A stretch of DNA of 64,000 nucleotides from Lachnoclostridium sp. UBA5725 (GTDB lineage: Bacteria > Bacillota > Clostridia > Lachnospirales > Lachnospiraceae): contig DIGJ01000010.1 in the NCBI GenBank assembly GCA_002419585.1, positions 1 through 64,000 of the forward strand, written 5' to 3'. This document shows, piece by piece, positions 35,916 to 44,897 of this stretch (its first letter is position 1; the number at the start of each line of letters is the position of its first letter). Under the pieces are notes generated by a model. It made no database searches and was not told the DNA's origin. It was given only the letters and a program-made list of their open reading frames with translations. The position numbers and the translations under genes were made by a program.

Positions 35916-36923
35916 ATGGCAGAGAGCTTGATTGATAAATTGGAAGTGGAAGCAAGACAAAATCCAAAGAGAATTGTATTTCCAGAAAGTAATAATGAGA
36001 TGATCCTAAAGGCGGCACAAGGAGTAGTGAATCGAAAGATTGGATATCCAGTGATTGTTGGGAATCAGGAGACGGTGGAGGCTTTTGCAAAGGAAGTAGG
36101 TGTGAGTACCGAAGGGTTTACTTATTACGATTATATGGATGAAACATTTCGTGAGGAGCTGGCAGCGGAGTATCGATCAAAGTTTGAGGATATGAGTGAA
36201 AAAGCAGTTAAGAGAAAAGCAAAAGAAGCAGTAAATACAGCGATGTTTTTACTTAAGTTACAAAAGGCAGATTGCGTAGCTGCTGGTAGAGAGTATACGA
36301 CTGCGGACGTTATCATTGCGGCACAGACGATTGTTGGTTTACAGGAAGGATGCTGCAGCGTTTCTAGTCTTGGTATCTTAAATGTTCCTGGTTTTGAAGG
36401 TCCGGAAGGCAGTATGCTTGCAATTGCGGATTGTGCAGTAAATGCAGCACCGGATAGCAATGATCTTGCCGATATCGCAATTTCTTCCGCGGATACGGTG
36501 CATTCTTTAATGAAATGGGAACCAAGAGTTGGCATGCTAGCATTCTCTACCTGTGGAAGTTCCGAGCATGAAAGTATTGATGTGATTCGTGAAGCAATTG
36601 AAATTGTAAAGACGAGACGACCAGATATCAAGATTGATGGAGAATTTCAATTGGATGCAGCAATTAATCCAAATGTTGCCCTAAAGAAGGTAAAAAGAGA
36701 AAGTGAAGTTGCTGGTAAGGCGAATGTTCTTATTTTTCCAAATCTTCACGCAGGAAATATAGGAGTAAAATTAATTCAGACATTCGGGAAAGCAGATGCT
36801 TATGGACCAGTGTTACAAGGATTTGCACTTCCAGTTTGTGATTTTTCAAGAAGTGCGCCTTTGTCAGAAATGATGGGTAACATCATTATGCTAATCATAC
36901 GTGCGCAGGAAGGAAGAAAATAA
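35916..36923 (+). CDS. Phosphate acyltransferase (Pta/Ptb family)
   Basis: 335 residues from the ATG at 35916 (AGGAAAGG about 9 bases upstream; the ATG at 35907 abuts that site). Signature regions: GREYTTADVIIAAQTIVG, DGEFQLDAAI, and near the end NLHAGNIGVKLIQTFGKADAYGPVLQGFALPVCDFSR. It converts acyl-CoA and phosphate to acyl-phosphate and CoA. Length and sequence are nearer to phosphate acetyltransferase than to the ~300-residue Ptb, but its partner downstream is a butyrate-kinase-family enzyme, so longer acyl chains are plausible. Use of acyl-ACP instead of acyl-CoA is a speculation prompted by the operon. Confidence 0.88.
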   Translation: MAESLIDKLEVEARQNPKRIVFPESNNEMILKAAQGVVNRKIGYPVIVGNQETVEAFAKEVGVSTEGFTYYDYMDETFREELAAEYRSKFEDMSEKAVKRKAKEAVNTAMFLLKLQKADCVAAGREYTTADVIIAAQTIVGLQEGCCSVSSLGILNVPGFEGPEGSMLAIADCAVNAAPDSNDLADIAISSADTVHSLMKWEPRVGMLAFSTCGSSEHESIDVIREAIEIVKTRRPDIKIDGEFQLDAAINPNVALKKVKRESEVAGKANVLIFPNLHAGNIGVKLIQTFGKADAYGPVLQGFALPVCDFSRSAPLSEMMGNIIMLIIRAQEGRK

Positions 36924-36924
36924 T

Positions 36925-38037
36925 ATGGGAGAAATTTATAGAATATTTACGTTGAGTCCTGGTTCAACTTCTACTAAATTAGCGGTGTTTGAAAATGAGA
37001 CCCTTGTTTTTAAAGCAAATGTAGCACATGATACAGAAATGCTCAAAAGTTTTGCTGAAATAAGTGATCAGCTACCATACCGAAAAGAAACAATAGTAAA
37101 GGAACTTTCAAAAGCAGGAATCGATTTAAAAGATATGGATGCTTTTACTGCGTATAGTGGTGGGCTTGAAAGCATGGTTGGCGGAATTTATCCGGTCAAT
37201 GAAATGATTTTACAGCACTCAAAAGAAGGAAGAACCGTAAAACATCCTGCTATTTTGGGAGCACAGTTAATCCATGCATTCTCAGAAGAAAATGGGGCGC
37301 CAGCCTTTCTTGTAAATCCACCCGATGTGGATGAATTTGAAGATTTAGCCAGAGTTACAGGAATCAAGGGTCTTTACCGAGAAAGCCGTGTGCATGTATT
37401 AAATCAGAAGGAAGTTGCAATGCGTTATGCAGCCCAACTGGGCAAAAAATATGAGGAATGTAACTTTGTAGTAGCACATGTTGGTGGAGGCTTATCAATA
37501 ACAGCACAGTGTAAAGGTAAGATTATCGATGGAAATGATGTATTAAATGGGGACGGACCAATGGCTCCTAACCGTTCTGGCTCTGTACCCGCTGTTCCGA
37601 TTATAAAAATGTGTTTCTCGGGAGAATTTACCGAGCAAGAAATGATTGCAAAAATTAGTAAAACAGGTGGTTTATTAGGACATATAGGAACAGACAACGC
37701 CATGGAAATTGAAAAAATGATTGCAAGTGGCGATAAATATGCCAAATTAATTTATGATGCCATGGCTTATCAATTATGTAAATTTATTGGGTCTTATGCA
37801 GCGGTATTAAAAGGAGAAGTAGACGGAATTATCCTAACTGGTGGGGTTAGCAATGATAAATACTTTGTCGATCAGGTGAAAGAACGCTGTAGCTTTATTG
37901 CTCCAATTAAAGTATATGGTGGTGACTTTGAAATGGAGGCTTTGGCAGCTGGTGGAGTCCGTGCATTAAGCGGACAGGAACAGACAAAAGTCTATACTGG
38001 AAAACCAGCATGGAGTGGTTTCGATTTCGAAATTTAG
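36925..38037 (+). CDS. Butyrate kinase family protein
   Basis: 370 residues from the ATG at 36925, one base after the Ptb/Pta stop, with AGGAAGG in the end of that gene. ASKHA fold: IFTLSPGSTSTKLAVF (phosphate 1), VVAHVGGGLSITAQCKG and IILTGGVSNDKYFVDQV. It makes ATP from acyl-phosphate, giving the free acid. Together with the preceding enzyme it allows substrate-level phosphorylation from an acyl thioester. Slightly longer than typical Buk (about 355). The true substrate may be a branched or aromatic acid. Confidence 0.9.
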   Translation: MGEIYRIFTLSPGSTSTKLAVFENETLVFKANVAHDTEMLKSFAEISDQLPYRKETIVKELSKAGIDLKDMDAFTAYSGGLESMVGGIYPVNEMILQHSKEGRTVKHPAILGAQLIHAFSEENGAPAFLVNPPDVDEFEDLARVTGIKGLYRESRVHVLNQKEVAMRYAAQLGKKYEECNFVVAHVGGGLSITAQCKGKIIDGNDVLNGDGPMAPNRSGSVPAVPIIKMCFSGEFTEQEMIAKISKTGGLLGHIGTDNAMEIEKMIASGDKYAKLIYDAMAYQLCKFIGSYAAVLKGEVDGIILTGGVSNDKYFVDQVKERCSFIAPIKVYGGDFEMEALAAGGVRALSGQEQTKVYTGKPAWSGFDFEI

Positions 38038-38066
38038 GAAAGAGCTAAAATATAGGAGGTTTTCGA

Positions 38067-38990
38067 GTGGGCAATTTTACCAGAAGTTTTTTAAAGATAA
38101 TTCCATCCATACGTGAATCTACATTAGAGACGATTGCAAAGAATCCGTTGAAGGGACAGAAAATGTTAATCCCTACAAGGGAAGGAACTGTCGAAGTCTT
38201 TTTACATTCCTCCACAAAAGAATATGCTCCAGTGGTCTTTGAATTTCATGGTGGCGGATTTGTACTTGGGGATGCTAGAAAAGATGATAATTTGCGTGAA
38301 GTAATAAAAGATGCATTGGACATTAATGTAGTAGGTGTAAACTATCGAAAGGCTCCAGAATACCCATATCCAGCTGCGGTAGAAGATGCTTATGATGTAA
38401 TCAAGTATTTTTACGAAAATGCGAGTAATCTTCATGTAGACAAAGAACATTTTATTACACTAGGATTTAGCGCGGGGGCAACGCTTGCGACTATCATGGC
38501 TATTTTGTCTTCTAAGAAAAAGGAATTCCAACTAGCTGGGCAAGTATTGCATTATCCATATCTGGATGCAGTCACGGATCCAAAAACTAAGGAACATCAT
38601 CCGCAAGACTTACCGGAGGAAGTGATGGAAGCGTTTATTGAATTGTATTCCGGAAACGTTGATCTAAAAGAAGTTACGGTATCGCCAATATATGCAACAA
38701 AGGAGCAGCTAAGCAAAATAGCGAAAGCAGCATTATTTATGGCTTCAGAGGATGCTTTATGCTTAGAGGGGATTTTGTATGCCAAGCAGTTGGAAAAAGC
38801 AGGCGTGGAAGTCTTTGAAAAAGTGATTCCACACACCTATCATGGATATATGGAGGATTTATTTAATCGCCCTTGCTATGATGAACTACCGGAAGATACA
38901 AAGAAATTACATGCTTCCAATATTGATATCATTGCGAATGAAAGCATGCATGAAACCATTGAGGTTTTACGAAACATGTGTTTCGAATAG
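38067..38990 (+). CDS. Alpha/beta hydrolase, HSL-type esterase
   Basis: 307 residues from a GTG start with AGGAGG 6 bases before it. Hormone-sensitive-lipase family motifs: HGGGF (61-65, oxyanion hole), GFSAGA with nucleophile Ser135, acid in MASEDALCLEG and His in HTYHGY. No signal peptide. Likely a cytosolic carboxylesterase acting on short acyl esters. Within the ACP-CocE-Ptb-Buk operon it would release or transfer acyl groups alongside CocE. Confidence 0.87.
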   Translation: MGNFTRSFLKIIPSIRESTLETIAKNPLKGQKMLIPTREGTVEVFLHSSTKEYAPVVFEFHGGGFVLGDARKDDNLREVIKDALDINVVGVNYRKAPEYPYPAAVEDAYDVIKYFYENASNLHVDKEHFITLGFSAGATLATIMAILSSKKKEFQLAGQVLHYPYLDAVTDPKTKEHHPQDLPEEVMEAFIELYSGNVDLKEVTVSPIYATKEQLSKIAKAALFMASEDALCLEGILYAKQLEKAGVEVFEKVIPHTYHGYMEDLFNRPCYDELPEDTKKLHASNIDIIANESMHETIEVLRNMCFE

Positions 38991-39001
38991 GAGAAAAAGA
39001 C

Positions 39002-39511
39002 ATGAGTGAAAAGAAAGCAAAATGGGTAAACATTTTGACTCTTGCTTTGGGAATTGCAGCACTGCCACCGTTATGGGCAGTGCTGAGTCCTTACATAGGA
39101 GTGACCACTGGTTCCGTAGCACTTATCTGCGCCGGACTTTTTGTGGCTAATGGAAATAAATATAACGATACAGCAAAGATTTGCATTGGTTTTTTGCTTG
39201 GTGATATTTGGGCGGTATTGGCGCTACATATAATGAATATACTACCCATTTCATCGAATGCTAAATTATACATAACCTTATTTGTATTAGGTGGTCTTGC
39301 GGTTATTCTTGGCTGCGTTTTCGAAAAATGGATAATGCTTCCTGCCTGGTTATGTGGATGGGCAATTGGCCTTACCATCATGGCGCCAATTGGGATAAAT
39401 GAAATAGGAAGCCTTCCAATACAAATTGGAGTTGCTATGGTTGTAGGTATTTTATATGTAGGTATTGGAGTTGACTTGTTTCAAAAACAGCTACTGAAAT
39501 GGGTTAAATAA
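39002..39511 (+). CDS. DUF1097-like membrane protein
   Basis: 169 residues from the ATG at 39002 (AGGAG upstream; an in-frame ATG at 38978 overlaps the previous gene). Five or six hydrophobic segments, with the order PPLWAVLSPYIG, GLFVANGNKY, GFLLGDIWAVL, WLCGWAIGLT. This resembles the DUF1097 inner-membrane family, whose function is unknown; a role as channel or carrier for an acid of the operon is possible. It ends the operon; a terminator hairpin follows at 39603. Confidence 0.6.
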   Translation: MSEKKAKWVNILTLALGIAALPPLWAVLSPYIGVTTGSVALICAGLFVANGNKYNDTAKICIGFLLGDIWAVLALHIMNILPISSNAKLYITLFVLGGLAVILGCVFEKWIMLPAWLCGWAIGLTIMAPIGINEIGSLPIQIGVAMVVGILYVGIGVDLFQKQLLKWVK

Positions 39512-39602
39512 ACAGCACGTTAAGGACAACGCAATTTTTTATATTGTTGCATTCATAACAAAGTCGAAACGAGTCGGAAACGATTTATAGTTATTTATTT
39601 AA

Positions 39603-39642
39603 AAATAGTTATAACCAAATGGCTATAACTATTTGAATTTTA
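39603..39642 (+). terminator. Terminator after the DUF1097-like gene
   Basis: AAATAGTTATAACC pairs with GGCTATAACTATTT (14 bp, one mismatch, 4-nt loop), followed by GAATTTTA. Confidence 0.55.
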
Positions 39643-39649
39643 TATGTAT

Positions 39650-39678
39650 TTCACAAAAACATGGTCTGATTATATAAT
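39650..39678 (+). promoter_or_regulatory. Sigma-A-type promoter of the reductase operon
   Basis: TTCACA, a 17-nt spacer and TATAAT, one mismatch from consensus, starting just after the preceding terminator. It separates the redox genes from the ACP operon. Confidence 0.7.
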
Positions 39679-39728
39679 CATCTTATACAAAACGTTGTTA
39701 ATAAAATAACAAATTTAGGAGGATGTAT

Positions 39729-40664
39729 ATGAAGATTTTAGGAATCTCAGCAGGAACAAAAAATGGTAGCAATGATGCTATGTGTAAAGAAGCACTAATG
39801 GGGGCACAGGAACTGGGGGCAGAGATTGAATTTATTCGTGTATTAGATCTTGATATTAAGCATTGTACAGGGTGTGTTGGATGCGTAATGTCACTTATGT
39901 CGGGACGAGGAAATATGTGTGTGCTCAAGGACGATTTCCAGTGGTTATTAGATAAGATGCTCGACGCAGACGGTATCGTTGTATCTGCACCAATTTTTGA
40001 AAAAGGAACGGCAGGAATTATTCGTACCATTACCGATCGTTTCGGACCAAGAATGGATCGCGGGAATAACATAATTGCAACAAAAATTGCAGAGGCTACC
40101 GGTGGTACAGCTCCAGACCCTAGAATCCTCAAAGATAAAGTAATTTCTTTTATGGGTGTAGGTGGTTCGGATTGGGGAACCAGAGTGCAGTGTGATCATG
40201 CTATGTTAGCGTTAACACCTATGTGGAAAGTAATTGATAATGAAAAATTCCAGTGGTCCAAAAAGATTATCGTAGAAGACGAAAAAATAGCAATAGCGCA
40301 TCAAATCGGAAAGAATATTGCAGAGGCTGCAAAAGATTTTGAACAAGCAGAATATAAGGGAGAAACTGGTGTATGTCCTCACTGCCATAGCAGAAACTTC
40401 TATTTAAGCAATGATTCTACTCATGCAATCTGTTGCTTATGCGGTATTGAAGGCGATATTGTAATCAAAGATGGAAAAACAAGCTTTGAGTTTCCGGAAG
40501 AACAACTTGGCCATGCACATGATACATTACCTGGAAAATTTATTCATGGCGATGATATCAAGCGAAATGAAGGCGAATTGATGGAAATCAAGAAAACACA
40601 GGATTACAAAGATCGTGTTGATAAGTATAAACAATTCATTCAGCCAACCATGCCACAACGATAG
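39729..40664 (+). CDS. NAD(P)H-dependent flavin reductase with C-terminal zinc ribbon
   Basis: 311 residues from the ATG at 39729, 6 bases after AGGAGG; the ATG at 39723 abuts that site. Residues 1-~190 have the flavodoxin/FMN-reductase fold (MKILGISAGTKNGSNDAM, SAPIFEKGTAGIIRTITDR) with a cysteine set CTGCVGC. Residues about 215-245 form a CxxC...CxxC zinc ribbon (CPHCHSRNFYL, ICCLCGIEG), then an acidic tail of about 70 residues. Flavin reductases deliver electrons via FMN. The ribbon and tail are not part of the usual family and may dock a partner. First gene of the operon with the FAD reductase. Confidence 0.75.
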   Translation: MKILGISAGTKNGSNDAMCKEALMGAQELGAEIEFIRVLDLDIKHCTGCVGCVMSLMSGRGNMCVLKDDFQWLLDKMLDADGIVVSAPIFEKGTAGIIRTITDRFGPRMDRGNNIIATKIAEATGGTAPDPRILKDKVISFMGVGGSDWGTRVQCDHAMLALTPMWKVIDNEKFQWSKKIIVEDEKIAIAHQIGKNIAEAAKDFEQAEYKGETGVCPHCHSRNFYLSNDSTHAICCLCGIEGDIVIKDGKTSFEFPEEQLGHAHDTLPGKFIHGDDIKRNEGELMEIKKTQDYKDRVDKYKQFIQPTMPQR

Positions 40665-40670
40665 GGGGAT

Positions 40671-41120
40671 ATGAAAATGCAGAAACCAGGACCAAAGTTT
40701 ATTATCGTATTTAATGTAATTATGAATTTACCAATGGCAATCGCTATGTCAGTGACAGCTCCATTATTAATGGGAGAAGAAATCTTCAATTTACATACAT
40801 TATTCATGATATTTTTGGGATTTGTATTAGCAACCGTAATTAATCTACTGATACCGATTCAAAAGATTAGCAAAGGTTTTGCAGGATTATTTAAGTTAAA
40901 TACCGATGGATTTGCAGGTAATTTTGTGGGTAATATCCCAGTTTGCTTGATTTTTGTTGCAATTATTGGATTTATTTTAACTGCGATTAATGTAAAAGTT
41001 TTTCCGGCTATTTTATTTGCATTTTTAGCAACATTTTTGCCACTTTACCTTGTGTGCTTTATCGTGTCAATGATTTTTGCACCCCTTGCTTTGAAAGCAG
41101 CTATGGCAGCAGATAAATAA
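40671..41120 (+). CDS. Small membrane protein, four predicted helices
   Basis: 149 residues (or 147 from the ATG at 40677, which has better spacing from AGGGGG). Hydrophobic segments at about 8-32, 41-62, 85-108 and 115-140; the loop between the second and third contains KGFAGLFKLNTDGFAGN. I do not recognise the family. It lies between the flavin reductase (6 bp upstream) and the FAD reductase (21 bp downstream), so it may anchor them or import their substrate. Confidence 0.6.
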   Translation: MKMQKPGPKFIIVFNVIMNLPMAIAMSVTAPLLMGEEIFNLHTLFMIFLGFVLATVINLLIPIQKISKGFAGLFKLNTDGFAGNFVGNIPVCLIFVAIIGFILTAINVKVFPAILFAFLATFLPLYLVCFIVSMIFAPLALKAAMAADK

Positions 41121-41141
41121 GATTTTAATGGAGGTTTTATT

Positions 41142-42623
41142 ATGAAACAAATGGAAACAGATGTAATTGTAGTTGCAGCGGGGCTTTCAGGACTTGCGGC
41201 TAGTATTGCGGCAGCGGAAAGCGGCGCACATGTTATTACATTTGAAAAATCAAATACAACAGGTGGAGCAGCCAACATGGGAATGGGACCGTTGGCGGTA
41301 GGCTCTCCGATTCAGAAAGCTCAAATGGTAAACCTAACGCCTGGTGAAGCCTTTCGAAAGCATATGTTCTTTACCCATTACCAAGTAGATGCTCGTTTGG
41401 TGCGAGATTATTATTTCAAATCAGGCAGTACCATTGAGTGGCTTATGGAAATGGGTGTTGAGTTTGTGGGCGCACAACGTGCTTTTGGTGCAGATGAAGC
41501 GACCAGACCATATGCAGATGGAGAATTTACCTGGCATGTAGTAAAGCCAGAAGGCGGTGGAGCACCGGGACCAAGAGCAGCTACAACTATGACCAAGGCT
41601 ATGACGCAACGCGCCAATGATTTGGGAGTAACTTTCATGATGGAAACTCCTGTGAAAAAGATAATTATGGAAGATGGAAAAGCCGTTGGTGTAATTGCAA
41701 CTACAAATGACGGAGAAGAAATTGAAGCAAGAAGCAAAGCAGTCATTATCTGTACCGGTGGATTTGGAGACAATCCAAAGATGATTCAGGAAGAGACTGG
41801 TTTTGAGTTTCAAAAAACAATTTTCAACTTTGCAATACCTGGTATGAAAGGAGACGGTCTTCATATGGCATGGGAAGCGGGAGCGGGAAAAACGCAGCCA
41901 ACAATGGAACTTATGTATCAGCTTCCAGACAATATGAACCACTTCTATATTGAAGGTGCGTTTCGTCAGCCTTGTCTTTGGGTAAATCGTCTAGGCAGAA
42001 GATTTATGCCAGAAGATCAGATCGCAAATACCACATTTACCGGCAATGCAATTTCCAAATTGCCAGGAAAAGTAGCATATGCAATTTTTGATAGTAAGAT
42101 GTTAAAACGCTGGAAAAAACATGGACCCGATATTGCGTCCCATATTCATCCACATGATTTGTACGATGGATTTGAAGCAGAATGGGAAAGAGATTTAGCA
42201 GCAGGTTATGAACCGATCTGTCAGGCGGATACGCTAGAAGAATTGGCTGAGAAGGCTGGAATTTCGGTAGAAGGGTTCTTAGATCAGGTAGAAGAATATA
42301 ATGCAGATTGTGATGCGGGATTTGATGAAATATTTGAAAAAAACAGACATTACATGATGCCAATTGAAAAAGGTCCATTTTATTGCTGCAAACAGTATTG
42401 TGGTGCATATGGCTCTCTTGGAGGTATCTTAATTGATTATAAGACGCGCGTTATGACTAATGACTATGATGTCATTCCTGGATTATACAGTGCAGGAACC
42501 GATGCGTGCAATATTTTCGGGGATAGCTATCCATTTACTCTTTCTGGGAATACTATGGGATTTTGCTTAAACAGTGGTAGAATTGCAGGAGAAAATGCAG
42601 CAGAAGAAGCAGTAGAATATTAG
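41142..42623 (+). CDS. FAD-dependent reductase (fumarate reductase/3-ketosteroid dehydrogenase-like flavoprotein)
   Basis: 493 residues. The N-terminus VIVVAAGLSGLAAS is the FAD dinucleotide site, with Ala in place of the first Gly of GxGxxG. KSNTTGGAANMG and the C-terminal YSAGTDACNIFGDSYPF...GNTMGFCLNSGRIAGENAA complete the FAD_binding_2 fold of soluble fumarate reductase, urocanate reductase and 3-ketosteroid dehydrogenase enzymes. No haem or flavin-attachment domain is present. In clostridia such proteins often reduce activated double bonds. The neighbouring flavin reductase and NuoG-GltD protein are plausible electron donors. Substrate unknown. Confidence 0.85.
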   Translation: MKQMETDVIVVAAGLSGLAASIAAAESGAHVITFEKSNTTGGAANMGMGPLAVGSPIQKAQMVNLTPGEAFRKHMFFTHYQVDARLVRDYYFKSGSTIEWLMEMGVEFVGAQRAFGADEATRPYADGEFTWHVVKPEGGGAPGPRAATTMTKAMTQRANDLGVTFMMETPVKKIIMEDGKAVGVIATTNDGEEIEARSKAVIICTGGFGDNPKMIQEETGFEFQKTIFNFAIPGMKGDGLHMAWEAGAGKTQPTMELMYQLPDNMNHFYIEGAFRQPCLWVNRLGRRFMPEDQIANTTFTGNAISKLPGKVAYAIFDSKMLKRWKKHGPDIASHIHPHDLYDGFEAEWERDLAAGYEPICQADTLEELAEKAGISVEGFLDQVEEYNADCDAGFDEIFEKNRHYMMPIEKGPFYCCKQYCGAYGSLGGILIDYKTRVMTNDYDVIPGLYSAGTDACNIFGDSYPFTLSGNTMGFCLNSGRIAGENAAEEAVEY

Positions 42624-42654
42624 GATATTTAGGTAAAGTAAAAGGATAATTGTA

Positions 42655-42709
42655 AGGGTTTTTGCATAGAATGAAGGTTTTCATTTTAATTATGCAAAAA
42701 CCCTAATTT
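42655..42709 (+). terminator. Probable terminator after the FAD reductase
   Basis: AGGGTTTTTGCATA and TATGCAAAAACCCT form a perfect 14-bp stem. The loop itself can fold (AATGA...TCATT). Only AATTT follows, so termination may be partial. Confidence 0.5.
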
Positions 42710-42796
42710 CGATATAAACAAAGGAAATGTGAAAGGAAAACACAGTTTCACAAACCCTGAATTTGATTGCCGATAAAACGGCAGATGGGAGCATGC

Positions 42797-44887
42797 ATGA
42801 AGATTAATATTGATGGAAAAGAAGTGAACGTAAAAGAAGGAATGACCGTTTTAGATGCCGCATTAGAAGCAGGTATCTACATTCCTCACCTATGCAAACA
42901 TCCCGATTTGGAAGCAGTGGGGGGATGCCGTCTGTGTTCTGTTGAAATTGATGGATTGGATGTAGCGGTTCCGTCTTGCAAAACACAGGTAGAAGAAGGA
43001 ATGAAAATTACGGTAAATGGTCCGAAAGCAGAGAAAACAAGAAAAATGGCATTGGAACTACTACTAGCGACTCACCCAGCCGATTGTACTGGGTGTCCCA
43101 AGTATGGAAAATGTGAGTTGCAGTCCATGTACCAGTATCTAGGGGTTGGTCCGGAACGTTGGAAAAAGAAAGCGAGAACCGTTGCTACGGATGAAAGTAA
43201 TCCGTTGATTAAGCATCTATTTACACGATGCGTTCGATGTGGACGCTGCGTGCGTGCTTGCAGAGAACTACGTGGAGTAAAGGTACTAGATTTTCAGAAA
43301 ACAGAAGAAGGCATTCGTATTGGTGTCGATGGTAATGTATCTTTGAAAGAAGCAGGTTGTAAATTCTGTGGTGCTTGTATTGAAGTTTGCCCAACAGGAT
43401 CAATTATGGATGCATTTGGTATGATAAAGGAAGATATGTCTTACGCAGAATCCATTGTTCCATGCAAAACGGCCTGTCCAGCTCATGTCGATATCCCAAG
43501 ATATCTGCGCTATATAAAAGAAGGGGAATTTACTAAAGCATCTGCAGTCATTCGTGAAAAAGTTCCTTTTCCAGCAACCCTTGGAAGTGTTTGCAATCAT
43601 GTATGCGAAAGTGAATGTAAGAGAAATGAACTCGGTGCACCTTTATCTATTTGCAAATTAAAGAAAGCGGCAGCAGTGAACGATACCGGTGAATGGAAAG
43701 AAAAGCGTAAGCTTTCGCAACCGACCGGAAAGAAAGCTGCTATCATTGGGGCAGGTCCAGCAGGACTCACGGCAGCTTATTATCTGGCAAAGAAAGGACA
43801 TGAAGTAACGGTCTATGAAGCAAATGAAAAAGCAGGTGGACAGTGTCGTTATGGAATCCCTTCCTACCGATTACCAGATGAATTATTGGACCGTGAAATT
43901 AACGACATCCTAGAAGTCGGAATTGACCTAAAACTTAGTACAAAGGCTGAAACACCACAGTATCTGTTAGAACATGGTTATGATAGTGTTTTAATTGCAG
44001 TGGGAACGCATCTAGGAACTCGTCTTCCAATAGAAGGAAATGACCTTCAAAATGTTATGCTGAATACTGATTTTCTGAAAAAAGCGCGTATGGGAATGTC
44101 CGAACCGATGGGGGAAAAGATTATGGTACTCGGTGGCGGAAATGTTGCGTATGACTGTGCAAGAACAGCACTTCGATTAGGAGCAAAAGAAGTACATATT
44201 GCCTGTCTTGAAAATGAACAGCAAATGACAGCTACATCACAAGAGATAGAAGAAGGAAAAGAAGAAGGTATTATATTACATTCTGCACATTCCTTCCAAC
44301 GTATTACTGGAAGTGAAAAAGTAGAAGGAGTGGAGCTGCAAAAGGTAGACAAATTCTATTTTGATGAAAATCGAAAGGCGGTCATTGAACGAATTGAGGG
44401 AACGCAGGAAATCATATCGGTAGATACTGTCATCTTTGCAGTTGGACAACGACCAGAACATACCGATGAAATGGACGTTGAACTTACGCATGGACCATAT
44501 ATTCGAGTAGATGAGAAACTATCGACCAGCATAAAAGGAGTATATGCAGCGGGGGATGTGGTAACAGGAACTAAATCCGTTATTGCGGCTATTGCAGCGG
44601 GACGAAAGTGCGCCGAAGAAATGGATCGTTATCTTGGTGGAGACGGGGATATATTGGAAGAGCTTGTTGAATTTAAGACTCCAAATCCATTGATTGGTAG
44701 ATGTGCTGGCTTTGGTGATTTGGATCGATTGCATCCACAACTGTTAGATGCAGCTTTACGAAAGAATAACTTTGAAGAAGTAGAAAAGACGTTTGGCTTA
44801 GAAGAAGCTCAGTGCGAAGCAAGCCGGTGTTTACAGTGTGACCTTAGACTTAACCTGACAAAACCAAAACTATGGAATGAATACTAG
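42797..44887 (+). CDS. NuoG-like iron-sulfur / GltD-like NAD(P)H oxidoreductase fusion
   Basis: 696 residues from the ATG at 42797 (GGGAG upstream). Residues 1-75: [2Fe-2S] domain (Cys33, 44, 47, 61). About 78-118: the His-Cys3 [4Fe-4S] segment HPADCTGCPKYGKC. About 138-215: two ferredoxin clusters (CVRCGRCVRAC, CKFCGACIEVC). About 230-690: GltD-like FAD/NAD(P)H module with GAGPAGLTAA and GGGNVAYDCARTA, ending in CLQCDL. Known fusions of this type feed NAD(P)H electrons into iron-sulfur chains. Here it follows the FAD reductase and precedes a NuoF-like protein, so it is probably the electron-input subunit of a soluble complex. Confidence 0.88.
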   Translation: MKINIDGKEVNVKEGMTVLDAALEAGIYIPHLCKHPDLEAVGGCRLCSVEIDGLDVAVPSCKTQVEEGMKITVNGPKAEKTRKMALELLLATHPADCTGCPKYGKCELQSMYQYLGVGPERWKKKARTVATDESNPLIKHLFTRCVRCGRCVRACRELRGVKVLDFQKTEEGIRIGVDGNVSLKEAGCKFCGACIEVCPTGSIMDAFGMIKEDMSYAESIVPCKTACPAHVDIPRYLRYIKEGEFTKASAVIREKVPFPATLGSVCNHVCESECKRNELGAPLSICKLKKAAAVNDTGEWKEKRKLSQPTGKKAAIIGAGPAGLTAAYYLAKKGHEVTVYEANEKAGGQCRYGIPSYRLPDELLDREINDILEVGIDLKLSTKAETPQYLLEHGYDSVLIAVGTHLGTRLPIEGNDLQNVMLNTDFLKKARMGMSEPMGEKIMVLGGGNVAYDCARTALRLGAKEVHIACLENEQQMTATSQEIEEGKEEGIILHSAHSFQRITGSEKVEGVELQKVDKFYFDENRKAVIERIEGTQEIISVDTVIFAVGQRPEHTDEMDVELTHGPYIRVDEKLSTSIKGVYAAGDVVTGTKSVIAAIAAGRKCAEEMDRYLGGDGDILEELVEFKTPNPLIGRCAGFGDLDRLHPQLLDAALRKNNFEEVEKTFGLEEAQCEASRCLQCDLRLNLTKPKLWNEY

Positions 44888-44897
44888 GAGGAGAAGA

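Noticed and set aside
41421..41942. 173-residue minus-strand frame inside the FAD reductase gene
   Set aside because: Cysteine/His/Ser-rich antisense translation of a well-conserved flavoprotein; no start signal, hence a shadow.
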